Positions 8,508 to 16,073 of a DNA stretch of 42,527 bases are shown here, in pieces; the first letter of the stretch is position 1; the number at the start of each line of letters is the position of its first letter. The notes under the pieces were generated by a model. The model had not been told where the DNA came from and did no database searches. It saw only the letters and a program-made list of their open reading frames with translations. A program made the position numbers and the translations under genes. The stretch is from Prevotella sp. (lineage in GTDB: Bacteria > Bacteroidota > Bacteroidia > Bacteroidales > Bacteroidaceae), in contig JAFWTK010000178.1 in the NCBI GenBank assembly GCA_017518935.1, forward strand, positions 1 to 42,527. Reading direction: 5' to 3'.

Positions 8508-10087
8508 CGTTTTTTTCCTGTTAGTGTGATGAGTGGGATAATCATCTCCTCCATCGAGATGCCGCCGTGCTGGAAGGTATCACGGTAGTAGGAGACATAA
8601 TAATTATAGTTGTTGGGATAGGCGAAGAAAGAGTCGCCTGTGGCAAACACATAACTCGTGGAGAGGTTCGGAGCAGGCAACAAAGCCTTGCGTGGTTCTT
8701 TGATGGTGAACAGGCTCTTGTCGTCGTAGGCCAGGTTCTTACCGAGTTTATAACGCAGGTTGGTGTTGGTGTTTCTGTCACCAATGATCTTGACTGGCTG
8801 AGTACAGCGGATGCTGCCGTGATCGGTGGTGACGATGACCTTATAGTCTTTCTGTGCGATATACCTGAAAAAGTCGGCAATGACGGAGTGGCGGAACCAG
8901 GAGAGGGTGATGCTGCGGTAGGCACTCTCGTTGTTGGCCAGTTCGCGCACCATCTTCGACTCTGTCCTCGCATGACTCAGCATATCGATGAAGTTGAACA
9001 CGACCACGTTCAGGTCGTTTTTCTCCAGATGGTTCAGTTGCTGCATCAGTTTGTCGGCATCCACCGAGTTGTTCACCTTATGATAGGAGAAGGTGTTCTT
9101 CCTACGGTAACGGTCCAATTGTGTCTTGATGAGCGGTTCTTCGTTCAGGTTCTTGCCTTCCTCCTCGTCCTCATCCACCCAGAGGTCAGGAAACATCTCC
9201 GCAATCTTATCTGGCATCAGACCGGAAAAGATGGCATTACGGGCATATTGTGTGGCAGTCGGCAGGATGCTGCAATAGAGTTGCTCGTCAATCTCGAACT
9301 GGTCACTGAGTTCGCGTGAGAGCATCCGCCACTGGTCGTAGCGGAAATTGTCGAGCACCACGAGTATCACTTTCTTCTGTTCGTTGAGGAGTGGAAAGAC
9401 GATGGTCTTGAAAATCTCCGGCGAGAGGATGGGGCGATTAAATTCCTTAGGATTCTTATGATCCTTAGGATTACCCAGGTCGGATATCCAGGTCAGATAG
9501 TTCTTTCTGATGAACTTTGCAAAACCAAGGTTGGCTTCCTCCTTCTGCATCTGGAGCATATCCGTCATGTTGCTGTCGGTGCTGCTGAGTTCCAGTTCCC
9601 AGTGGACGAGCCGTTTATAGACCTCCACCCAGTCCTGCCAGGTCTGACAGTCCATGATCTGCATGGCTATCTGCTGGAAGTTCTGCTGATACTGACTCTG
9701 CGTCACCTCGGTCTCAATCTCCTTGCGGTGGATATTTTTCTTCAGTGTCAGGAGTATCTGGTTGGGATTGACGGGCTTGATCAGGTAGTCGGCAATCTTC
9801 TGACCGATGGCCTGTTCCATGATATTCTCCTCCTCGCTCTTGGTGACCATCACCACAGGGGTCGTCGGATGGATCTCCTTGATGCGCTGTAGGGTTTCCA
9901 GACCACTGATGCCAGGCATCTGCTCGTCCAACAGCACCAGATCGTAGTTGTGCTCCCGACAGAGGTCGATGGCATCCGTGCCATTCGAGACTGTCGTCAC
10001 CTCATAGCCTTTCTTTTCCAAAAACAAGATCTGTGCCCTCAACTGCTCAATCTCGTCATCTACCCATAAAAGCAATCCGTTTGTCAT
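8504..10087 (-). CDS. porX: T9SS response regulator PorX: receiver plus PglZ (alkaline-phosphatase-like) domain
   Basis: 527 residues. Residues 1-125 are a CheY-like receiver with acidic pocket D10-D11, phospho-acceptor D54 ([10 protein letters not shown]), MVTKSE and YLIKPVNP. A helical linker follows, then from about residue 240 a PglZ domain with metal-site features: [10 protein letters not shown], the [15 protein letters not shown] nucleophile-threonine region, and TTDHGSI. This is the architecture of PorX, the PorY-paired regulator of type IX secretion in Porphyromonas gingivalis, whose PglZ domain is a zinc-dependent phosphodiesterase. Its place beside a PorW/SprE-like gene supports the call. 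No partner kinase gene is in the window. Confidence 0.92.
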   Translation of the reverse strand: MTNGLLLWVDDEIEQLRAQILFLEKKGYEVTTVSNGTDAIDLCREHNYDLVLLDEQMPGISGLETLQRIKEIHPTTPVVMVTKSEEENIMEQAIGQKIADYLIKPVNPNQILLTLKKNIHRKEIETEVTQSQYQQNFQQIAMQIMDCQTWQDWVEVYKRLVHWELELSSTDSNMTDMLQMQKEEANLGFAKFIRKNYLTWISDLGNPKDHKNPKEFNRPILSPEIFKTIVFPLLNEQKKVILVVLDNFRYDQWRMLSRELSDQFEIDEQLYCSILPTATQYARNAIFSGLMPDKIAEMFPDLWVDEDEEEGKNLNEEPLIKTQLDRYRRKNTFSYHKVNNSVDADKLMQQLNHLEKNDLNVVVFNFIDMLSHARTESKMVRELANNESAYRSITLSWFRHSVIADFFRYIAQKDYKVIVTTDHGSIRCTQPVKIIGDRNTNTNLRYKLGKNLAYDDKSLFTIKEPRKALLPAPNLSTSYVFATGDSFFAYPNNYNYYVSYYRDTFQHGGISMEEMIIPLITLTGKKR

Positions 10088-10111
10088 ATTTACAATTTGA
10101 CAATTTTCAAT

Positions 10112-13100
10112 TTACCAGAAGTCATCGCCGAAGTCGAAGTCTTCCACTTGTTTCTTTTCCGTCTTCTTGGCGGGTGCTGCAGGCAGGATGCCGTCGTCAT
10201 CGTTTTCCTCGCCAGTCTCTTCGCCTTCTGTCGATTCCTCAGATTCACTGCCTTCGTCCTCTGGGTCGATGATCTCCACGTTGTCAGGCCGTATCAGCAA
10301 TTTCTCCTCACTGATCTTCATCGGCAGGAAGGTCTCTTCATAGAAACGTTCGTATTCCTCGTAAGAGAACCGGCTCCCCAACAGGGCGAGGTTCTGACTA
10401 CTGATGATGAGGCTCAGACAGGTTTTTAGCCGTTCTGCCATCGCCTTGTCGGCATAGAGTTGACGGGCGTATTGCAGGGCTTCGTCGTAACTGAGGAAAC
10501 CACTGAACACCATCCTGTGATACTCGCCAGGCATCACCTCTTCTTCTTCCTCATCGTAGGGCGGTTCTGCCGCCTCAATCTGTATCTCGAAGTTACGCAC
10601 TAAGAAGTTGGTGAAGTTATAGCGCGCCATCTCGTAGAGCAGTTGGTTCTCGTTGACGGAGTCGGGCTGGTAGGTCAGGATAAAGAGGAAGTCCTGTTCA
10701 CGGGCAGCATTCAACGTATCTGTCACGGTGGAGTCATGTGTCAGGGTGATGTCCCGTCGTGACCACACGTCGCCGATATCGAACTTACCGCCGTGCAACC
10801 GTCGTCCGTCTTGTACACCCTTGATGATCATACCAGCCAACTCGCTCACCTCACTCTCCGGGTACTTCTCCACCACCACCTTCAGTTGTTCGATGCAGCC
10901 GTCGCCATCACCGTCGTTCAGTCGGCTCAGACCGTCGATGAAGATGAACTTCGCACGGTTCTCGCCCAACGGGAACCGCTCTTCCGATATCTTCGCATTG
11001 GCACGTATCATCTGATGGTTGTCATCCTTGAAGGCCTGGTAGGTGGCGGCATAGAGCGAATCCTCGATATGCTCGCCGAACTTGGCGTTCTCGAAATAGT
11101 AGGGGTCGCTCAGGAGGATGGTCCATTCACTCTCCGGGTGGTCGGTCTTCAGATGACTCAGACAACTGTCCGCCAGATCCTCCCGTCCTTGTCGTGAATA
11201 GAGTAGGAAGAGGTGATACCAGGCTTCGTCCAGATGCTCAAAGTCGGGATAATCGCCTTTCAGACGCAGGAATTGCTTCTCACTGAGCCGCAGGTTTTCG
11301 AGTTTGTCCTTGAAGATGATGCCAGAGTGCAGTAGCCCGTCCTTGATGATGTCGTGGCAAGCAGCCTTCATCTCGTCGGTGGTAGGTATCTGGGCCAGGT
11401 AGTATTCTCGGTTGTGCGGGTCGTTGGCGAGGGTGTCAACGGGGATGGAATCGACAGGATTGGCGGCGATGGAGTCGGGCATGACGCCGAGGCTGTCTGT
11501 CAGAGCGGCCAGCGAGTCGGTGGGGAGGGTAGATGGGTTTGACGGGTCGGTGGGAACGGGCTCCTCCGGATTGAGGTTCACCACCGTCTTGTTCACACGT
11601 TGCCAGTCGTCAGCGTTCTCGCGCTTACCCCATTGGCGTTGGAAGGTGGTCTTACCCTGATTCACGCTCATTGGGTTGTAGAAGTACCATTGTCCGTTGC
11701 CCTGTTGCGGCGGGGTGGGGGCGGCAGGTGCGTTGGGACGCTGGGTGTTGTCGCCCTTGGCGGCGTTCTGCTGTTGTATCTGTTCGGCTTCGAGTTCCTG
11801 CTGCCTGCGCAGTTCCTCCTTCTCTTTCTTTTTCAATTCGTCAATGATGCGGTCGATCACCTTCAACTGCTCTTCCTCAGGCATCATCGAGAGTTCCAAC
11901 AGCGAGTCTTGCAGATGGATGGCATCGGTGTAAGGCACCAGTTCGTCGAGCACCTTCGAGCGGTTCGACAGTTCCTCGTAGTCGTCGCGATCCTTGTCCA
12001 ACAGTCCGATGGCCTCGCCGTAGCAGCGCTGGGCATCGTTGTATTTCTCCATCTCCCAGTACAGGTTGCCCAAGGTCAGCAACAGCACGCCTTTCTCTAT
12101 GCCACTGCGCGTCGCTTTCTCATTACCTTTCTCGTAGGCGGCAATGGCCTTCACCGTGTCCTTCTGTGCCATGTAGATGTTACCCATGGCGTAATACACT
12201 TGATCCAGATAGTCCTTGTTGTTGTCGTTGCGCGCCATACGTTTCAGCCGGCTGATCATTCCCTTGGCATTCTCTGCCGCGACCACCTCCGTCTGGGCGA
12301 TGCGGGCATTGAACTCCAGTATGTAGGGCGGATGACAGCCTACCACCTTCTTGAAGGCCCGCTCTGCCTCGGCACGGTTGCCGAGTTGCCGTTGTATCTG
12401 TCCCATCAGGAACCACTCGCGGGCTCTCTGTTTGCTGCGCTTCTCATGCTTGATGACTTTCCTCAGATAGGGCACGGCCTTCTCCAGTTCACCATTACGC
12501 AGATAGTAGTCAGCGTAGGTGTAATCCCAGTCCTTCACGGTACGGAAGTCCACCGAGTCGCGGTTCATATTGCGGATGACGTCCTCTGCATCGTAGAGCC
12601 AGTCGAGTTCCACATAGCATTTGGCGAGCCAGGCACGGGCCAGTCCGTTCTGCATGGGCTGCGTCTGGTAGAGTCGGCTCATATAGGAGAACGTTGCGGC
12701 AGCCTCGTCGAAGGCACCTTTCTGGAACTGCGCCTTGCCCAACAGCATCCAGGCCTTCCAGATAAACGGGTTGTACTCCCTGCGTTCCAGCCACTCACGG
12801 TCTTTGGCAGTTTTGGTCTTGCCGCTCTTCCATTCGGGCTTGGCCTTGATACTGTGCATTTTGATGGCCTTCTCCGCCTTCTCAATGGCATGTTCGTACT
12901 GGCCCTTGCCTATCTCACGGCTGTTCTTGTTGCCGACGGGGTAGAGGGGAAGGGTCTCGGTATAGTTGTCTTGGTTGCCTTTCTCCTTTTCGAGGTTACC
13001 GTCGATGAAGGCCTGCTGCCCGTTGTAGTAGATGTTGTATTTGGCATTAAATGCGTGCCACCATCGAGACTGTGCCGTGTTATGCTTGGTGGAACAGGAA

Positions 13101-13369
13101 GTCAGAAGGAGAGATGGGGAGATAAAGGAAGACAGAAGGAGAAAGAAGCAGATAGAGGACAATTGTTTAATTGCAGATTTCTTGTTTTTTCTCTTATCTG
13201 CCTCTTCCATCAGACAGTGCAGTTTGCATGTCTCGTCGTGAGCGGCGGTGCAGGTGGAACAGTCGTGTCCCTGTTCGATGGTGTCGTCCCCCTTGTCGAA
13301 CCGGTTGGCTACTGCGGCAACGATGCCCAGCACCACGATCATCCCTATGCAGACCAGCGCAAAACTCAT
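10112..13369 (-). CDS. porW: PorW/SprE-like TPR lipoprotein of type IX secretion, with an unusual N-terminal extension
   Basis: A 1085-residue protein with many tetratricopeptide-type repeats (for example ARAWLAKCYVELDWLYDAED, YAMGNIYMAQKDTVKAIAAY), Pro- and Gln-rich and coiled segments near residues 500-640, and an acidic, disordered C-terminus. It matches the size and layout of SprE/PorW, the periplasmic-facing lipoprotein needed for gliding or type IX secretion. A lipoprotein signal ending LLLTSC lies at residues about 64-93, with a good internal ATG at codon 54 (13208-13210). The preceding 53 residues (a membrane helix, then CSTC and CKLHC cysteines) look like a separate small membrane protein fused in frame. 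Either the full frame or the internal start may be used. Confidence 0.82.
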   Translation of the reverse strand: MSFALVCIGMIVVLGIVAAVANRFDKGDDTIEQGHDCSTCTAAHDETCKLHCLMEEADKRKNKKSAIKQLSSICFFLLLSSFISPSLLLTSCSTKHNTAQSRWWHAFNAKYNIYYNGQQAFIDGNLEKEKGNQDNYTETLPLYPVGNKNSREIGKGQYEHAIEKAEKAIKMHSIKAKPEWKSGKTKTAKDREWLERREYNPFIWKAWMLLGKAQFQKGAFDEAAATFSYMSRLYQTQPMQNGLARAWLAKCYVELDWLYDAEDVIRNMNRDSVDFRTVKDWDYTYADYYLRNGELEKAVPYLRKVIKHEKRSKQRAREWFLMGQIQRQLGNRAEAERAFKKVVGCHPPYILEFNARIAQTEVVAAENAKGMISRLKRMARNDNNKDYLDQVYYAMGNIYMAQKDTVKAIAAYEKGNEKATRSGIEKGVLLLTLGNLYWEMEKYNDAQRCYGEAIGLLDKDRDDYEELSNRSKVLDELVPYTDAIHLQDSLLELSMMPEEEQLKVIDRIIDELKKKEKEELRRQQELEAEQIQQQNAAKGDNTQRPNAPAAPTPPQQGNGQWYFYNPMSVNQGKTTFQRQWGKRENADDWQRVNKTVVNLNPEEPVPTDPSNPSTLPTDSLAALTDSLGVMPDSIAANPVDSIPVDTLANDPHNREYYLAQIPTTDEMKAACHDIIKDGLLHSGIIFKDKLENLRLSEKQFLRLKGDYPDFEHLDEAWYHLFLLYSRQGREDLADSCLSHLKTDHPESEWTILLSDPYYFENAKFGEHIEDSLYAATYQAFKDDNHQMIRANAKISEERFPLGENRAKFIFIDGLSRLNDGDGDGCIEQLKVVVEKYPESEVSELAGMIIKGVQDGRRLHGGKFDIGDVWSRRDITLTHDSTVTDTLNAAREQDFLFILTYQPDSVNENQLLYEMARYNFTNFLVRNFEIQIEAAEPPYDEEEEEVMPGEYHRMVFSGFLSYDEALQYARQLYADKAMAERLKTCLSLIISSQNLALLGSRFSYEEYERFYEETFLPMKISEEKLLIRPDNVEIIDPEDEGSESEESTEGEETGEENDDDGILPAAPAKKTEKKQVEDFDFGDDFW

Positions 13370-13377
13370 CCTACGAC

Positions 13378-14637
13378 CTATTCGTTTATCTCTTCAACGG
13401 TGAATCCTGCGTCTGCGAGACTTGTCCAGAAACTCGGGTACGACTTTGTCACCACCTGCGGATGATTGATGATGATACTGCCCGACTTCAAGGCATATGG
13501 GGCGAAGGCCAGCGCCATCCGATGATCCTCATAGGTGTCAATGCCTTGTTCCATTGTCTGCTCACAGGTCTCACCGTCCCAGATCAGTTCACTGTCGTTC
13601 CTGCTCTCTATCACATAGCCCAGTTTCCGCATCTCTTTCTTCATGGCCTCAATGCGGTCAGTCTCTTTGATTTTCAGTGTTGAAAGCCCCTTAAAGTGGA
13701 AGGGAACCCCCTTGGCGGCACAGGCCACGACGATGGTCTGAGCCAGGTCGGGCGAGTTGATAAAGTCGTATTCCAGTTTTGGCAGACAGCGTCCATTCGT
13801 CTGGATGGTCACTGTCTGCGGCTTGGTCGATTTCTTCGACTCGAAGGTGGTCTTCACGCCCAACAGGCTGAAGATGTATCTCACCACCGAGTCGCCCTGC
13901 TTCGAGCCGTCTTTCAGTCCCGTGAGCCGCAGTTCAGCGTCGCGGTCGTTCGTCAGTGCCAGCATCTCATACCAGTAGGAGGCACCGCTCCAGTCGTTCT
14001 CGATGTAGTAGTCACGGTGTTGGTATGCCTTGGGTTTCACGGTGATGGTGTCGCTGGCCGTCCATTCCGCATCAGCGCCGAACTCGCCCATCATATAGAG
14101 TGTCAGGTCTATGTATGGTCGTGAGATGATGTCACCCGTCAGTCGCAGTTCCAGTCCCTTTTGCAGTGTAGGACCGATCATCAGCAGTGCCGAGATATAT
14201 TGCGAACTCACGTTACCTGCTATCTCCAAGGTGCCGCCTTGCAGTTTCTGACCAGTGATGCGGAGTGGGGGATAGCCCTCTTCGCCAGCGTATGTGATGT
14301 CTGCTCCTAAGGCGCGCAGGGCGTCCACCAGTATGCCGATGGGCCGGTGCTTCATCCGTTCCGTGCCAGTGAGGGTGTGTTTGCCTTCCGTCACCGAGAG
14401 GAAGGCCGTCATAAACCGCATGGCCGTGCCAGCCGCCTTGATGTCGATCTCCTCCGGCATGTCGCGCAGGGCCTTGATGATCACTTCCGTATCATCGCAG
14501 TCGCTCAGGTTCTGGGGCTGTTCCTGTCCGCCGCTCAACGCATAGATGATGAGCGCACGGTTTGAGATGCTCTTCGAGGCAGGCAGCGCCACGGTGGCGT
14601 TCAGCGTCTTCGGAGCCGTAATCTTATATTGTGTCAC
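13378..14637 (-). CDS. aroA: 3-phosphoshikimate 1-carboxyvinyltransferase (EPSP synthase)
   Basis: A 419-residue enzyme joining shikimate-3-phosphate and phosphoenolpyruvate in aromatic amino acid synthesis. Recognisable parts are LPASKSISNRALI (substrate-binding lysine and serine), GTAMRFMTAFLSVTEG, HRPIGILVDALRALGADI, and LKIKETDRIEAMKKEMRKLG followed by DTYEDHRMALAFAP. LxASKSxSNRxLI fits the bacterial form common in Bacteroidota. It is first in the operon; the porW-like gene follows after 8 bases. Confidence 0.95.
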   Translation of the reverse strand: MTQYKITAPKTLNATVALPASKSISNRALIIYALSGGQEQPQNLSDCDDTEVIIKALRDMPEEIDIKAAGTAMRFMTAFLSVTEGKHTLTGTERMKHRPIGILVDALRALGADITYAGEEGYPPLRITGQKLQGGTLEIAGNVSSQYISALLMIGPTLQKGLELRLTGDIISRPYIDLTLYMMGEFGADAEWTASDTITVKPKAYQHRDYYIENDWSGASYWYEMLALTNDRDAELRLTGLKDGSKQGDSVVRYIFSLLGVKTTFESKKSTKPQTVTIQTNGRCLPKLEYDFINSPDLAQTIVVACAAKGVPFHFKGLSTLKIKETDRIEAMKKEMRKLGYVIESRNDSELIWDGETCEQTMEQGIDTYEDHRMALAFAPYALKSGSIIINHPQVVTKSYPSFWTSLADAGFTVEEINE

Positions 14638-14689
14638 TTTTTTACGTTTTTACGTTTTTACTTTTTCCTTTTTACCTTTAAATAACGTG

Positions 14690-14721
14690 CAAAATTACAC
14701 ATTATTATTTGTATAGGCAAA
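14690..14721 (-). promoter_or_regulatory. aroA-porW-porX-tsaE operon promoter
   Basis: Minus-strand TTTG (14721-14718), 20 bases, then TAATTTTG (14697-14690). The roughly 50-base leader contains repeated runs of the type GTAAAAA. No other consensus promoter was seen before porW, porX or tsaE, so this one may serve all four genes. Confidence 0.75.
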
Positions 14722-14768
14722 AATCATCAGTAAAAAAACGTCGTTTTGCGAAAAAAGTTCCCTGAAAA

Positions 14769-14800
14769 TTTGGTCAATCCGAAAAAACTATGTACTTTTG
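14769..14800 (+). promoter_or_regulatory. tRNA-Pro promoter
   Basis: TTTG (14769-14772), 20 bases, then TACTTTTG (14793-14800), about 44 bases before the mature tRNA 5' end. The -33 region reads TTTGGTCAATCCGA, nearly the same as the -33 region at 23115. Confidence 0.8.
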
Positions 14801-14844
14801 CACCCGCATTCGGCCGGAGGGTCAGTGCAAGCTGCAAAAATGTT

Positions 14845-14917
14845 CGGGGCTTAGCGCAGTTGGTAGCGCACACGTCTGGGGGGCGCGAGGTCGCTGGTTC
14901 GAGTCCAGTAGCCCCGA
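14845..14917 (+). tRNA. tRNA-Pro (anticodon GGG)
   Basis: A 73-base cloverleaf: acceptor stem CGGGGCT (14845-14851) pairs with AGCCCCG (14910-14916); D stem GCGC/GCGC; T arm with loop TTCGAGT; discriminator A at 14917. The anticodon loop CTGGGGG gives anticodon GGG at 14878-14880. CCA is not encoded. Within the anticodon stem (14871-14875 with 14883-14887) one position is an A-C opposition and one is G-U; the rest pair normally. It reads proline CCC/CCU codons. Confidence 0.88.
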
Positions 14918-14925
14918 CATTTTAG

Positions 14926-14957
14926 AAAAGGCTGAGAAGTGATTCTCAGCCTTTTTT
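14926..14957 (+). terminator. Rho-independent terminator after tRNA-Pro
   Basis: A perfect 13-base-pair stem (14926-14938 with 14943-14955), four-base loop GTGA, ending in a run of T. The A-tract on the left arm makes it usable in both directions, so it could also end transcription of the convergent gene at 14984. Confidence 0.9.
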
Positions 14958-14983
14958 GTTCTGTTATTTTCAGTCAGGACCTG

Positions 14984-15859
14984 TTACCCTTTGATCATAT
15001 CGAGCACCTTCTTTTTGAGGGCCTCGCTGGGCTGGGTGGTGTCGCAGGGTTGCAGATACCAGCGGACGGTCCAACTGAACTGCTCACCAGGCTTCAGCGT
15101 GGTATAGGCACCCTGGCTCTCCAACTCGATGAAGGTCTTGCGCTGGTTTACGTAGACCTGTATCTCTGCCTCGTCGGGAGCCGGCTGTGACTTATCGATG
15201 TCCTGAAATTTCTTCACCATCAGCAGCCCCTTGGCGCAGTGGGCCAGCCAACCCTTGCCGTCGGCGTTGATCTTACGGTTCTGCTGGGCTTCGTCGGCAG
15301 TGTACCAACTGAGTCCGAAGGCAGGCTTGAAGTCCATGAGACCAGCAGGTGTGATGTCCTCAATGGATGCATCGAAGAAGATGATACCGTCGTTGGGCAC
15401 GCGGGTGATCTCCCACGGAGCCACCTGGCGCGTCTCTTCCGACTTGTTGATAATAGAATAGGTGACCACGATGGCCTTGTCGGCGGGGTCGACGGCGAAT
15501 TCCTTGCGGATCTGATATTTGAGTCTTCCTGACACCTCGCTGGTCATGACGAGTTTGTCGCCTGCGGTTACCTGATAGGCCATGCGGTCGAACTCGGGCA
15601 CAGGAGGCCAGTTCCACTCTTTCTGAGGACTGGTCCAGAAGGTGCTGCCAAACGAGTTGGGGAAGGTGGTCTGACTGATCACCTCGTTCTCGCCGTATTT
15701 GAAAGAGAGGATCTTTCCGCCCTCTTTCGAGACGGTCATCGTGACCTTGTCGTTCTGGATGGTGTACTTGCCATCGCCATTGTCGGTGATGGTGGCGGCG
15801 CTTGCCGTGATACAACTGGCAAAGACTACCGTCAGGATGGATACTAAAAACTTCTTCAT
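14984..15859 (-). CDS. Secreted DUF4380-like protein (galactose-mutarotase-like fold)
   Basis: A 291-residue protein with a signal peptide (MKKFLVSILTVVFASCITAS, cleavage after about residue 22). The rest is beta-rich: GKYTIQNDKVTMTVSKEGGK, then SFGSTFWTSPQKEWNWPP and VAPWEITRVPNDGIIFF. This resembles the DUF4380 family, whose fold is related to aldose-1-epimerase-like carbohydrate-binding sandwiches. The enzyme activity, if any, is unknown. Aromatic and Trp-rich segments would suit sugar binding. It stands alone beside the carbohydrate cluster. Confidence 0.8.
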   Translation of the reverse strand: MKKFLVSILTVVFASCITASAATITDNGDGKYTIQNDKVTMTVSKEGGKILSFKYGENEVISQTTFPNSFGSTFWTSPQKEWNWPPVPEFDRMAYQVTAGDKLVMTSEVSGRLKYQIRKEFAVDPADKAIVVTYSIINKSEETRQVAPWEITRVPNDGIIFFDASIEDITPAGLMDFKPAFGLSWYTADEAQQNRKINADGKGWLAHCAKGLLMVKKFQDIDKSQPAPDEAEIQVYVNQRKTFIELESQGAYTTLKPGEQFSWTVRWYLQPCDTTQPSEALKKKVLDMIKG

Positions 15860-15892
15860 GAATAGTTATTATTTATTGTTGAACTCTGGGTG

Positions 15893-15926
15893 CAAAGTTA
15901 TTAAAAAGATGCGTTGAATAGTCAAA
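15893..15926 (-). promoter_or_regulatory. Promoter of the DUF4380-like gene
   Basis: Minus-strand TAACTTTG (15900-15893) is a good -7 box about 33 bases before the ATG. The nearest TTTG (15926-15923) is 22 bases away, two more than in the other promoters here. Confidence 0.5.
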
Positions 15927-16007
15927 AGTTAAACATAAAAACCTTACAATTATGGAAGATTAACAAAATAACACAAGTTTAAAAAACTTTAATCTTATAG
16001 AAGTGTA

Positions 16008-16039
16008 TTTGGTACGTTCAATATTTTTGCTTATCTTTG
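16008..16039 (+). promoter_or_regulatory. Promoter of the esterase - GH3 - MFS gene group
   Basis: TTTG (16008-16011), 20 bases, then TATCTTTG (16032-16039). The next ATG is at 16074. The three genes downstream are closely spaced, so this probably drives all of them. Confidence 0.8.
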
Positions 16040-16073
16040 CTCAAAATTTTCTAACTTACTTAAACTATTGCAT

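Noticed and set aside
11600..13465. A 621-codon open frame on the plus strand.
   Set aside because: It lies antisense to the PorW-like and aroA genes, has no recognisable domain, and reads as low-complexity hydrophobic sequence typical of a shadow frame.
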